Source of the DNA: an uncultured Lachnospiraceae bacterium
GTDB taxonomy: Bacteria; Bacillota; Clostridia; Lachnospirales; Lachnospiraceae
Assembly: GCA_934320895.1 (NCBI GenBank)
Contig: CAKRFY010000042.1
Span: 1-20,500, forward strand
DNA length: 20,500 nt
Direction of reading: 5' to 3'
Made by a program: the position numbers and the translations under genes
Shown here: piece after piece, positions 1 to 8,636 of the stretch
Layout of the letters: the number at the start of each line of letters is the position of its first letter
Position numbering within the stretch: position 1 is the first letter of the stretch
The notes under the pieces: generated by a model
Databases searched by the model: none
Seen by the model: only the letters and a program-made list of their open reading frames with translations
Told to the model about the DNA's origin: nothing

Positions 1-562
1 GAAAGAGAAAGTCTATCCAGAATTAGCATAAAATGCTAATTTGAAACAGGCTTCTAATTTGCGTGGATTATACTAGTGTTTACTAGTTATGATTACTTGA
101 ATCCCAATCACTGGATACCGAATGATATATCAATTGCTGCAATACAGTAGCAAATACGCTCCATTCCGTTGCGGATCACTGATTTAAAGCAAAACAGTAG
201 TGTTACAAATACATCTTTTCCATAAAAAAACAAGTGTGAAGCATCCACCTGCTTCAACATGCTCTCTCAATGTGTTGAAAAAGTTTTATTGCAACTTTTT
301 TAACTGACTATGTCTATTTCCTCATACGCGTATAACAAAATCTATGTACTCACTATGGCGCGTTTACGAAGGGTCATGAAAATGACCTTTTAGTTGTCAA
401 GGTACCCATGATAAAGCGTTTGCGAATGAAATGTGATTTGGTAATAATCAGAAAATCAAAATAAAAGAAACAGTAGATAACATACCCGATTTGAAAAAGA
501 AATAAAATATTATACGAAAATATTTTTATAGATTTCTACAATCATAATGTATTACAGAACAT
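1..562. other. Gene-poor decayed stretch with several hairpins
   Basis: No convincing gene is visible. Several inverted repeats can be read directly: a perfect 9-bp stem at 21-29/33-41 with a 3-nt loop; a 7-bp stem at 237-243/250-256; a 12-bp stem with one G-U pair at 274-285/293-304 that ends in a T run on the plus strand; and a GAAA-capped stem at 369-377/382-390 followed by Ts. A 50-codon frame on the minus strand (108-260) has no usable ribosome binding site and no family I recognise. The stretch lies directly before an IS66-type transposase end, so it may be older, unrecognisable mobile-element debris. That origin is inference. Confidence 0.4.
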
Positions 563-786
563 AAAGAGAAAAACTGGCTATTCAGCGCAACACAAAAGGG
601 AACAGCTGCCAGTGCAATAGTATAGAGCATTGTCGAAATGGCGAAATCAAATAATTTAAGCATGTATAAATATCTGACGTACTATCTAAAAAATGTCCAA
701 ACAAAGCTATGTCAGATAAGCAGTTGAAAAAACTCGCACCATGGTGTGAGAACGTGATTGCTAGCTGCCTGAATCAAATAGAGTAA
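563..786 (+). pseudogene. IS66-family transposase, C-terminal remnant
   Basis: Translating the plus strand from 563 gives a block typical of the C-terminal part of IS66 transposases: KNWLFSATQKGTAASAIV, then SIVEMAKSNNLSMYKYLTYY. An in-frame TAG at 623-625 interrupts it. A second frame then carries the usual IS66 ending, MSDKQLKKLAPWCENV, and stops at 784-786. The gene is therefore broken by at least one stop and one frameshift, and the catalytic N-terminal two thirds are absent. About 55 bases later GCTTAC at 841-846 reads GTAAGC on the other strand, which resembles the usual outer tip of IS66 elements. I infer that the right end of the element is near 846, only 30 bases from the stop of the neighbouring exporter gene. 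The other end was not found. Confidence 0.65.
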
Positions 787-875
787 AACGCTTGCATCTA
801 GCAACAGGTACAAGCATTATTGACAGGCGATGTAGAGAATGCTTACATACTCACTTAAAGACTCTTTTTCATTAA

Positions 876-2981
876 TCATTTTAATAAATTTCTAAAATAC
901 ACACTCTCAGTTATTAATCTGTCATACTTTCCTTGCCCAATAATTTTTCCGTTTTTCATCACAATAATATTATCACATTTCTTTAGCAGTTCTAGCCTAT
1001 GTGTAATCATAATAACAGTACACCTAATCTTATAAAAATATGATAATATTTGTTTCTCATTTGCTATATCCAATGCACTGGTAGCTTCGTCTAGCAAGAT
1101 AATCTTTGGATTAAGTAAAATTATACGAGCCAATAAAATTCTTTGACGTTGACCACCAGAAACATTTTTTCCAGTTTCAGTAATAATTGTCTGATATTTC
1201 ATTGGCATATTCATTATTTCTTCATGTATGTTTACCAACTTACATGCTTCTTGGACTTTTTCTTCTGATATATCTGTCAATCCCATCATAATATTCTCAA
1301 TAATAGTCTTGTTCATCAACCACATATCCTGTGCTATATAACCAATTTGCCCCTTTATGTTCCCTAATACATCATTTTCTATGCTAAGTCCATCATACAA
1401 AATTTCTCCATTCTTTACTCCATAAATTCTAGAAATAACTTTTAGTAATGTACTTTTTCCTGCGCCTGAATCTCCCACAAGAGCTACTTTACTTTCCTTA
1501 ACAATCTTGCAAGAAATCCCTTTTAATATATCATTTCCATTAGGAGTATAGCTAAACGACACATTTCTAATTTCAATTTCTCCATCTAGTTTTATACAAT
1601 CTCTGTCATCTGCAAATGATATTTCTTCTTCGTATTGCATAATATCATCTATCCTTTCGAGCGAAATCAAGTTATTCCGAATGGTCCTTATTGCTGATAA
1701 AGCACTATACAATGAACTAAACAAAAAATCTGACATTGTGTAAAAAGTTACAGCTATTCCTAGTGTTATTATTCCTCTTTGAGTATATATAACAGCAATC
1801 ACTAATATAATAATAGGTGACAATGTAACTAATGTGGACAACATAACATTATACGCATTTAATTTAATCTGATAACTTTTATTCATCTTATAAAATGAAT
1901 CATATGTATCTTGCCATATGCGAAATATATTTTTTTCCAAAGACGCCGCTCTAATTCCTAACATAGAATATACAATCTCCACTTGATGTCCCGCTAGATT
2001 TCCCTGTTGCTTGGCCATTAATTTTGCATCACGCTGTATTGGTTCATCGGTTAATAATAGTGCTAAAATAACAGGTATTAATAATAATAATACGATAAAC
2101 AATGTTCCACTTGTTTTAAACAAATAACAAAATATAAATACCATTGCGCCTATTTCAAATAAGCAACTAACTACACTTTCGAGATATATTTTTTTTACAC
2201 ATACCACATTGTCTAATGCGTAAAAAATTTCAGCATTATCCTTTTTATCATAAAAAAGATATGGAACCTTCAATAACTTTAATACTAGTTTATTACTTAC
2301 TTCCCTATCAATATCTGCATTTAAAATCGAAAGGCAATGCCCCTTTGCATATAAAAAAATTAAATTCAGCAATATAACCACTAACAACAAAATTAATTGG
2401 CTGCCTTTCATCAATAAATCTTTCATATCGTCAATCAAATATCTTACAACAATAGGAATAGCGAGAGATGACGCTTTTGTTAAAAGACATAAAAGCATTA
2501 AAAAAAAGACTTGTCTTTTATAAGAAAAAATCAATGAAAAAAAAGATTTTTTTATTTCTATTTTTTTTTTCAATTTCACAAAATCTTCTGTTGTGGAAAG
2601 CATTATTACTATCCCTGAATATTTATCCTTAAACTCATCATATGGCACCCTAATTCTGCCTATATTAGAATCTACAATCCCAAAAAATTTGGTGGTTATT
2701 TTTTCTAATATTACATAATGATTTTTTTCCCAACTAATTATCGCTGGAAGCTCACACTCTGTATTTCCATCAATAACTCCACTAAATGCTTTTGCCTCAA
2801 TCCCATACTCTTTTAAAGAATTAATCAATTCTAGTATAGTAATACCATCTCTACCTGAGGGTAACGTCTCTCTTACCGACTTAATTGGATAGTACGCCCC
2901 AAAATAATGCAATATCATTGTCACAACACATACACCACACTCGGTTGTATTAAATTGTGGGATAAAAGGTACCTTTCGCAT
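876..2981 (-). CDS. C39-peptidase ABC exporter (PCAT, bacteriocin/RiPP type)
   Basis: A membrane exporter that in this family cleaves the leader of a double-glycine-type precursor peptide and pumps out the mature peptide. Numbering from the ATG at 2981 (701 residues), the N-terminal C39 protease has the oxyanion Gln9, catalytic Cys15 in an ECG motif, His88 and Asp104. A hydrophobic transmembrane region covers roughly 150-430. The nucleotide-binding domain has Walker A GDSGAGKST (503-511), Q-loop Gln551, signature VSGGQ (607-611), Walker B IILLDEATSALD and H-loop His661, so all catalytic residues are present. The frame stays open to 3092, but that would add a non-homologous tail and overlap the preceding gene. 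AGGAG at 2989-2993, 7 nt before ATG 2981, decides the start. It is last in a four-gene operon. No substrate peptide is visible nearby. Confidence 0.9.
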   Translation of the reverse strand: MRKVPFIPQFNTTECGVCVVTMILHYFGAYYPIKSVRETLPSGRDGITILELINSLKEYGIEAKAFSGVIDGNTECELPAIISWEKNHYVILEKITTKFFGIVDSNIGRIRVPYDEFKDKYSGIVIMLSTTEDFVKLKKKIEIKKSFFSLIFSYKRQVFFLMLLCLLTKASSLAIPIVVRYLIDDMKDLLMKGSQLILLLVVILLNLIFLYAKGHCLSILNADIDREVSNKLVLKLLKVPYLFYDKKDNAEIFYALDNVVCVKKIYLESVVSCLFEIGAMVFIFCYLFKTSGTLFIVLLLLIPVILALLLTDEPIQRDAKLMAKQQGNLAGHQVEIVYSMLGIRAASLEKNIFRIWQDTYDSFYKMNKSYQIKLNAYNVMLSTLVTLSPIIILVIAVIYTQRGIITLGIAVTFYTMSDFLFSSLYSALSAIRTIRNNLISLERIDDIMQYEEEISFADDRDCIKLDGEIEIRNVSFSYTPNGNDILKGISCKIVKESKVALVGDSGAGKSTLLKVISRIYGVKNGEILYDGLSIENDVLGNIKGQIGYIAQDMWLMNKTIIENIMMGLTDISEEKVQEACKLVNIHEEIMNMPMKYQTIITETGKNVSGGQRQRILLARIILLNPKIILLDEATSALDIANEKQILSYFYKIRCTVIMITHRLELLKKCDNIIVMKNGKIIGQGKYDRLITESVYFRNLLK

Positions 2982-3051
2982 GTTTAAACTCCTAAACTTT
3001 TTTAATTTCATATCAAAGCAATCTGTTTTTTTCTCGTTTAAACTACCATCG

Positions 3052-3906
3052 TTAAAAAAAGTATAGATATGCATCTTGCAAGTTTCCGTCAACTAGAACT
3101 GCGTTGTCTGTGGGCTTTTTGTCAGCAATCAAGCGCACTTCTATATTATTATCCTGTCTTTTTGTATTGGAAATTTTATACTGTTTTTTCAGTGCTGTGA
3201 TTTCGTCTTTCTGACAAGTACATTCCCACACCTTTCCATTAATGGCAGAAAGCAGTTTTTCAGGAACTGCCTGCGCTTTTATCTGACCATCTTTGAGTAT
3301 CAATATTTCGTCACCGATATCCTCTATGTCTGAGACAATATGAGTAGCAAATATTACAATTCTATCGCTTGCATAATCACAAACGAACTGTTTAAAACGC
3401 ATTCGTTCCTCAAGATCCAGTCCAACCGTAGGTTCATCAAGTACCAAAATCTGTGGACTGTTTAAAATTGCCTGTGCAATCCCTAAGCGTTGCTTCATTC
3501 CACCTGAAAAATTCTTTATTTTCTTTTTTCCTGTATCTGATAAATTAACCTGCATTAATGCTCTGTCAATGCACAGCTTTTGCTCAGACTTATCAATTCC
3601 TTTTAATGAAGCCATATACTGCAAAAACTCCTCAGCCGTAAAATTCGGATAAAATCCAACCTTTTGCGGTACATATCCTAAAATCTCCCTGTATTTCTCA
3701 CCTAATTCATAGACAGGGCTATCATTGTAAAAAATCTCACCTGTGTCTGGTGTTTCAATATTGCAAATTGTACGTATAAGCGTTGACTTGCCTGCTCCAT
3801 TGGGTCCAAGCAAACCATAAACACCTCCTGTTAACGTCATACTAACATTATCTAGTACCTTTTTATCATATTTTTTTGTAACATTCTGAATATCCAACTT
3901 CATCAT
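3052..3906 (-). CDS. ABC transporter ATP-binding protein (BcrA/LanF-like)
   Basis: The cytoplasmic ATPase subunit expected to drive the two ABC-2 permeases encoded just upstream. Over 284 residues it shows Walker A GPNGAGKST at about 34-42, the Q-loop in GYVPQ, signature FSGGMKQR, Walker B ILVLDEPTVGLD and the H-loop in FATH. The C-terminus ends in the NLQDAYLYFF type common in bacitracin/lantibiotic-resistance ATPases. AGGAGG at 3912-3917 overlaps the stop of the upstream permease. It sits 5 nt from ATG 3906 and 8 nt from the adjacent ATG 3903, so the second Met may be the true start. Tight spacing suggests translational coupling. In families of this type such modules give self-immunity or peptide efflux; that role is inferred here. 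Confidence 0.88.
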   Translation of the reverse strand: MMKLDIQNVTKKYDKKVLDNVSMTLTGGVYGLLGPNGAGKSTLIRTICNIETPDTGEIFYNDSPVYELGEKYREILGYVPQKVGFYPNFTAEEFLQYMASLKGIDKSEQKLCIDRALMQVNLSDTGKKKIKNFSGGMKQRLGIAQAILNSPQILVLDEPTVGLDLEERMRFKQFVCDYASDRIVIFATHIVSDIEDIGDEILILKDGQIKAQAVPEKLLSAINGKVWECTCQKDEITALKKQYKISNTKRQDNNIEVRLIADKKPTDNAVLVDGNLQDAYLYFF

Positions 3907-3915
3907 ACAATCCTC

Positions 3916-4710
3916 CTACCATATATGTCTACGTGTATATTTTCTAATTCGCCAATTTAAAACCAGCATTACCACAATATAAATTACATTTACTAAATAT
4001 ATTACACTCATGTTTTTATCTCCAAATGAAAACAGCAATGTATGCAAAACAGGTTGACAGATCATATTAACCGGCAATGAACAAATCAATAAAGAAATCA
4101 CATCAAAATTCAATGCATTTGCTAAAACAGAAGAGCTAAACACTATATGAAATATAATCATCATCACCGCAGTCTCTATTGCTTTTTTTAGATGCACCGA
4201 CAACCACAAAGACAATAATATGGACATATTTACGGCAAACACTGACTCAAACATCTTGTGAAGTACAAGTTCAATATTTGTATGTATATATGGATTTTTC
4301 AAAAATGGTAATAGTTTTGCCTCCATTATTACATTGTTTCCCGTTTCTTTTCCCCATCTGCCAATACTAAATGCAGTAACTATCAAAAAAAGCAGTAACA
4401 GCATATTGCCAATGACAAGAGCACTTTTTATTTTTATCCTTGGCAACCTGTTTTTTCCATATTTTGATGTAGTAACTAGCTCATACATTCCACACTCCTG
4501 TTCAATTGGAAAGATTTGAGCAAACACCACAGACAATACGACGACTAATATTTTAATCGAAAAATTATATTCATCATTAAACTCTGACCAAATATAATCA
4601 GTATAAGAAATCGTCGAAAATTCACAAAATGCATAAATCAAAAATAATCCATACACAATCAGAAAAATAATCCCTTTGCTTCCAAAACTTTTCTTTATTT
4701 CATTCCTCAT
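3916..4710 (-). CDS. ABC-2 type permease, second subunit
   Basis: An integral membrane protein of about 264 residues with roughly six hydrophobic segments and no recognisable catalytic motif. Its segment FPIEQECGMYELVTTSKYGKN resembles the cytosolic coupling motif of ABC-2 permeases (an E..G...L..T...G pattern) and parallels the one in the neighbouring larger permease (SWERECNMTELLQTAKNGG), so the two are probably related halves of one transporter. A GTG at 4716 would extend it by two residues. AGGGG upstream sits about 9 nt before ATG 4710 but only about 3 nt before the GTG, so ATG 4710 is preferred. It lies 84 bp after the first permease and 9 bp before the ATPase gene. The substrate is unknown. 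Confidence 0.75.
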   Translation of the reverse strand: MRNEIKKSFGSKGIIFLIVYGLFLIYAFCEFSTISYTDYIWSEFNDEYNFSIKILVVVLSVVFAQIFPIEQECGMYELVTTSKYGKNRLPRIKIKSALVIGNMLLLLFLIVTAFSIGRWGKETGNNVIMEAKLLPFLKNPYIHTNIELVLHKMFESVFAVNMSILLSLWLSVHLKKAIETAVMMIIFHIVFSSSVLANALNFDVISLLICSLPVNMICQPVLHTLLFSFGDKNMSVIYLVNVIYIVVMLVLNWRIRKYTRRHIW

Positions 4711-4794
4711 ACCCACTTATCCCCTTTAGTGCCTATTTTTAACTCAAAAAGTATATCTTTTTAACAAATATTACATTTATAGTTTTATTGAAAA

Positions 4795-5871
4795 CTATAT
4801 TCTTTTTATCTTTTTTCTTAGAATTGTAAATGTTATCAAGAAAAACACAAGGTGATACACTACCAGCAGTACAAAGTGCATTGCTCCATTCAATCCAAAA
4901 GACACAGCATTGGTAAGCTTATATATATCCAACGCATTTATTGGAAAAAGGCTCAACAATCTATTTATATTTCCGTTGTTTGTTATATTTTGCCAGATAC
5001 TAAAGCTAAATACATACATTACAAAAATAGACTTCATCACAGCATATAAGGATTTGCGTGCCTTTAGCGAACTAAGCAAAACGATTGTCAATATAGAATT
5101 GCATGCTATTATTCCAAGAAAAACTGTGTACAAAAGTAATTCACCATATGAGCATTTCAAAGCAGATAACGAAAAATATGGCATAATTCCGCATTGAATA
5201 CTTGTATTAAAACCACTCCATCCCATTTTGACAAGATGGGATACGCATATAAAGATCAACATCACAACAAGAATACAATTCATGATAGCATATACCATTT
5301 TCACCTTGCAGCTTACTAACCTCCTTCCACCATTTTTCGCAGTTTGCAGCAGTTCTGTCATATTACATTCTCTTTCCCACGAAAAAAGCGGTGCTACCAT
5401 TATTACAATAAAAAGAACAAAAAGCTTCAAGAAATCTTCCACACTGGTTAAAAGAGCCTGCCAGTTATCCGAATATCCATAGTACAATTCACCTTCGTAG
5501 TCTGGATAAGCTTGGGCCACGCTGAGATAATTTTCATCACCTATATGAAAAAAGCTCTCAAAATAACTATATGTAGTATTACGAATTTCCTCCCCATAAT
5601 AATTTCCCTTTGGTGCATTAATGTAATCCTCGTGAATTTTTTCCAGCAATTCATCCGTAATCTTTCCTTCGTAGGATTGTGCCATCTTTTCATTTTGTTG
5701 AAATCCCCTGATACCTTCAACTACTTCTCCTTCACGTATACATGAAACATTGCCCTGACTGGCAATCCCACCATAGAAATTCAAAAACAAAATCGGAGTA
5801 ACCACTACAATTAAAAACATCAAAAAAAGGCTTCGTCTTTTTCTAATCTTATTAAATTCCTGAAAACCCAT
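4795..5871 (-). CDS. ABC-2 type permease with large extracytoplasmic loop
   Basis: First gene of the operon, 358 residues. A basic N-terminus (FNKIRKRRS) leads into a first membrane helix at about residues 15-37. A polar segment of about 120 residues follows that should lie outside the membrane, then a cluster of about five more helices. After the second helix comes the motif SWERECNMTELLQTAKNGGRR, the same coupling-type motif seen in the partner permease. This layout is usual for ABC-2 permeases in peptide efflux or immunity modules. The frame opens at 5913, but AAGGAG placed 6 nt before ATG 5871 decides the start, and the 5913 ATG lies within a leader hairpin loop. The substrate cannot be read from the sequence. 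Confidence 0.78.
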   Translation of the reverse strand: MGFQEFNKIRKRRSLFLMFLIVVVTPILFLNFYGGIASQGNVSCIREGEVVEGIRGFQQNEKMAQSYEGKITDELLEKIHEDYINAPKGNYYGEEIRNTTYSYFESFFHIGDENYLSVAQAYPDYEGELYYGYSDNWQALLTSVEDFLKLFVLFIVIMVAPLFSWERECNMTELLQTAKNGGRRLVSCKVKMVYAIMNCILVVMLIFICVSHLVKMGWSGFNTSIQCGIMPYFSLSALKCSYGELLLYTVFLGIIACNSILTIVLLSSLKARKSLYAVMKSIFVMYVFSFSIWQNITNNGNINRLLSLFPINALDIYKLTNAVSFGLNGAMHFVLLVVYHLVFFLITFTILRKKIKRI

Positions 5872-5883
5872 ATCTTTCTCCTT

Positions 5884-5897
5884 CTTTGTATACAAAG
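5884..5897. promoter_or_regulatory. 14-bp perfect palindrome by the operon ribosome binding site
   Basis: CTTTGTATACAAAG reads identically on both strands. It lies immediately upstream of the AAGGAG that serves the first operon gene and shares two bases with the adjacent 13-bp hairpin. It could be a protein operator or an RNA structure that masks the ribosome binding site. Function is inferred from position only. Confidence 0.5.
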
Positions 5898-5934
5898 CAG
5901 TTCTGATTTCCATCTATAGTCAATCAGAACTGCT
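5896..5934 (-). repeat. 13-bp inverted repeat in operon leader
   Basis: The arms 5896-5908 and 5922-5934 are perfectly complementary (AGCAGTTCTGATT), with a 13-nt loop. The structure lies inside the predicted transcript between promoter and start codon, so it should fold as RNA. On the minus strand only three Ts follow it, so it is a weak candidate for an intrinsic terminator. An attenuator, an anti-terminator arm or a protein binding site are the alternatives. Confidence 0.6.
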
Positions 5935-5960
5935 AACCATTCCCCACTTCATCAAACATA

Positions 5961-5995
5961 TAGCGAATTACACTAATATAAAATGTAATTCGCTA
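5961..5995 (-). repeat. 12-bp inverted repeat in operon leader
   Basis: The arms 5961-5972 and 5984-5995 (TAGCGAATTACA) pair perfectly around an 11-nt loop. It lies about 60 nt downstream of the predicted transcription start. No T run follows, so it is not a standard terminator. It may be a regulatory RNA hairpin or a dimeric repressor operator. Confidence 0.6.
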
Positions 5996-6055
5996 CTGTC
6001 TTGAATATCAACTAGTATCTTTCACCCCAAATAAGCTTCTGTATTTATGCTCCTA

Positions 6056-6084
6056 ATTATATAATGATCCACTCTATGCGTCAA
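6056..6084 (-). promoter_or_regulatory. Sigma-A-type promoter of the exporter operon
   Basis: On the minus strand TTGACG (6079-6084) and a perfect TATAAT (6056-6061) are separated by exactly 17 bp. Transcription should start near 6049, leaving a leader of about 180 nt before the first permease start at 5871. The promoter sits 50 bp outside the end of a decayed insertion sequence, so it does not appear to be supplied by that element. Confidence 0.75.
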
Positions 6085-6133
6085 CATTTTTCCAGATTTT
6101 GTTGACATTGTACAATTTTTTACATTTTATTGT

Positions 6134-6162
6134 CATTGAAAATTGAATAAATCACGCGTGAA
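6134..6162. repeat. Terminal inverted repeat, left copy
   Basis: The outer tip CATTGAAAATTGAAT faces left. It is 29 bp long and pairs with the complement of 6570-6598 with three mismatches. It contains the stop codon of the transposase remnant. Confidence 0.7.
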
Positions 6163-6467
6163 AATAATGGCACTTTTGTGCATACACTGTATCCATTAGT
6201 TCCATTATTTTTTCAAATCCAAGTAATTTTTTTCTCTCCAAATTATATTCCAAACAAAAGAGTGCAAATTTTCCTTCCACCTTTTTTCTTACCCTTGTAA
6301 CATTTATTTCAATTCTTACAATGTCTGCATCCCTTGGGATCATATGCTGGTCCACTTTCAGAAGCTGATTCTTTTACTCCAAGTTCCTTCGTATAAAGAC
6401 TATTAACAAAATCATCAATTATTCCTGCGGTGCTCTGTTCATCTACAAATGCCCCATTAACAAAACA
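6152..6467 (-). pseudogene. Collapsed DDE transposase (IS1182-like), ends only
   Basis: Two frames on the minus strand hold pieces from opposite ends of a transposase. The frame from 6467 reads VDEQSTAGIIDDFVNSLYTK, then GPAYDPK, resembling the N-terminus of IS1182-type enzymes (a helix before a GRPAYDP motif). The frame ending at 6152 reads VRKKVEGKFALFCLEYN, then LLGFEKIMELM, resembling their C-terminus. The catalytic core is absent, so the middle was deleted and the frame lost near 6310-6355. The surviving 67-codon frame (6152-6355) is not a real gene. The family call is from memory of motifs; the element call is supported independently by the flanking inverted repeats. Confidence 0.55.
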
Positions 6468-6569
6468 TTATTTGGTTTCTATCAAATATTTTCACACAAG
6501 GCATTTCGTATCTCCTATACAATAATTTTTATGCTTTAATTCTACTACAAACGCTCTATAAAGCCTATG

Positions 6570-6598
6570 TTTACGCGTGGTTTATTCAGTTTTCAATG
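6570..6598. repeat. Terminal inverted repeat, right copy
   Basis: This is the complement of the left copy. Its outer tip, read inward on the minus strand, is CATTGAAAACTGAAT. The matched pair defines the ends of the miniature element. Confidence 0.7.
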
Positions 6599-7010
6599 TA
6601 CAAACAAATGATTAGTTAATATAATTCAATCCGATAGCTTTCGGACAGTCTCCCTCGTATAAATCTGACCTTGTCTTTCTTCTTACATTACTCGTATTTA
6701 TAATATTATACTGGATATTTTATTTTCGCATACGCTAAAAATGTGCTTTAAAAGTCAGACTTAAAGTCAGAAAAATTTTCTTTTCATATTTTTATATTAC
6801 CAATAATTTCCATTTTAGGTAAGAACCTACCATTCTTGATTTCATTACCAATAGTACATAATAATAAATCAATGCTCCTGTAGTTTAATTATTTATAGTA
6901 TTACAGAAACTTACAAGATCATTTTCAATAAGAGATGCAATTTTTCTATCAAAACTGCATATATCTGGTTTTACTAGTCTTTAAATCCAATAATATTTCT
7001 TTCTATATTC
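6599..7010. other. AT-rich spacer without a recognisable gene
   Basis: No supported coding region. Visible signals are an exact direct repeat AAAGTCAGA at 6751-6759 and 6763-6771 (period 12), and an imperfect 16-bp palindrome TCCGATAGCTTTCGGA near 6630-6645. A short open minus-strand stretch after the coupling-protein stop (SFDRKIASLIENDLVSFC) has no start or ribosome binding site. The spacer probably holds decayed conjugative-element sequence, which is inference. Confidence 0.4.
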
Positions 7011-8636
7011 CTATTTACCATGCATAATCATCCTCACGTTCTTCTTTTCCTGCACCTCCTGTTCTGACAGTTCTAAAGATACAATACTTTTAATTTCTCC
7101 CTCATCTGCACCAAGCTGTATCAATTCTCTTATAACATTTTTTCTTACATTACTTAACACTCCAGAACTATATATATCAAGCAACGAAAGGTTATCATAA
7201 TCCTGCAATATGTCCTTCCTCTTTTCATTCTCTCTTCTCGTTGTGTCCATTGCCATTACAGAATGTATAAGCTCTAGTTTTATCAAAATTTCAGTGCTAT
7301 TGCTTTTTTCTTCTATTGTTCTATCATTTGTTTCTATTCCATGCGGCTGCCCCATTACCTTATCTAAATCCATCATCATGAATTCATATGCATCCACATT
7401 ATGAATTTTAATATTATCATTTTTATCTATCTGTTTTTTTACATACTCATATGATTTATTACCCATAAACTGACAACTACTTGATTCTTGTTCTGCTTTG
7501 ACTTGCAAAATTGAAGGATTGAATTCTCCTGCAGCCTTTGCATTTGCATGTTCTTCATGCTCCCACGGGAACCATTTCTTATCTCTAATCGGTTTTTCGC
7601 CACGCACAAACAATATGCATTCATCATCAGGCAACAAACGGATTTCATACTCTAACATCAGTTCCCTGCCAAGTACATCATAGTTTTCACTATAAGAGCC
7701 ACTAGAACCTTTACTTTCTCCGCTAGTTCTCTTGTCAATAGTCCATTTACCCAGCAGCTTAGAAATGTATTCATATGTACTGGCTTCATTTCCGCCCAAA
7801 TAAAGAAAAGTATCACAATTTCCTACTACCCCTTCCCATGCCCCTTCAGCAAAAAGTATTTTTATCTGAGCTAGAGACTGTAAGATAGGCACACAATAGA
7901 TACCTCGACTTCGACAAGTTGCAAGTATTTTATCAAAATTATTTGGCATCTTCGTATTGGCAAACTCGTCGAACCAAAAGCCTACATCCATGGGAAGTTT
8001 ACCTCCAAAAAATCTAGCCTGTCGATATAATTCCTGAAAAAGAAGTGTATAAATCATGCTTGGTACAAAATTATAGGTATCATCGTCATCAGGAATCACT
8101 ATGAATAAATTACTCTTTGTTCTTCCGTCTCCATCCTTTCCAACACCAAATTCATCAAGAGGAATATCATTTTTAGAAAAGATATCAAGTAATTGATCAT
8201 TATCAAATGGCTGCATTCTGGCATTTACTGTCATAATGACAGAACGTATCGTCTCATCTGGGCCACCTCGGTATCTTCGATAAGCTTTTACCGCAGGGTG
8301 ATTTGGCTTTTCCTGTTCCAGTTTACTCATACGTCCATCAAGTTTTGGCGGCTTATCACCATCACCAAACTGTGCCTCATCCAAAAGATACAGTAACGAC
8401 TTCCAGTTACGATCAAGAAGCTCTGGCTTTCCAGTCTGAGGATTGTATACACCAACCGGACACTCCATCCACACATATAAGAAGAGACTTTCCAAAAACA
8501 TTCGTTCCGCTCTCTCCCAGAATGGATCTTGCGAGTTATTCTTGATATTTGCATTGTTTGTATTCTGTATCAGATTAGATACCAGCTTTGTGACATCACT
8601 TTTTTTCCTAAGATATAGAAATGGATTAAAATGCAT
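7011..8636 (-). pseudogene. VirD4/TraG-type conjugative coupling protein, 5'-truncated
   Basis: Coupling proteins are hexameric inner-membrane ATPases that feed DNA into a type IV secretion channel. Homology begins abruptly at MHFNPFLYLRKKSDVTKLV, which in full proteins follows the first part of the ATPase domain. The N-terminal membrane anchor and Walker A are missing. The remainder is well preserved: Walker B region DVGFWFDEFAN, then CRSRGIYCVPILQSLAQI, GNCDTFLYLGGNE and LLPDDECILFVRGEKPI, then a polar C-terminal tail of about 150 residues with no stops. The frame stays open to 8738, but the extra 34 residues are a shifted reading of the adjacent GH5 gene. ATG 8636 overlaps the GH5 stop by 11 nt, so a 541-residue product could be made by coupling, but without Walker A it should be inactive. 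Confidence 0.85.

Larger units (their letters stand above)
6134..6598 (-). mobile_element. Miniature decayed insertion sequence, IS1182-like
   Basis: The ends are near-identical inverted repeats: 6134-6162 and the complement of 6570-6598 match at 26 of 29 positions (core CATTGAAAA.TGAATAAA.CACGCGT). Between them lies a collapsed transposase on the minus strand whose stop codon falls inside the left repeat, as in real elements. At about 465 bp it is far shorter than an autonomous element, so it is an internally deleted derivative. No clear target duplication is seen: the flanks are TTGT and TACA. Confidence 0.7.

Noticed and set aside
108..260. 50-codon minus-strand frame in the first 300 bases
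   Set aside because: Open but without a proper ribosome binding site, promoter or recognisable family; a chance frame or unrecognised debris cannot be told apart.
2982..3092. Longer start for the C39 exporter at 3092
   Set aside because: The extra 37 residues have no family match, would overlap the upstream ATPase gene by 41 bp, and a strong AGGAG sits exactly before the ATG at 2981.
5913..6049. Possible precursor peptide gene in the exporter operon leader
   Set aside because: All three frames in the leader give only very short peptides broken by stops; none has a ribosome binding site with a double-glycine leader.
6152..6355. 67-codon frame as an independent small gene
   Set aside because: It is the C-terminal end of a collapsed transposase and its stop lies in the element's terminal repeat; no ribosome binding site.
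6751..6771. Direct repeat AAAGTCAGA as a LytTR-type operator
   Set aside because: The period of 12 is too short for typical LytTR half-site spacing and no promoter or gene starts nearby.
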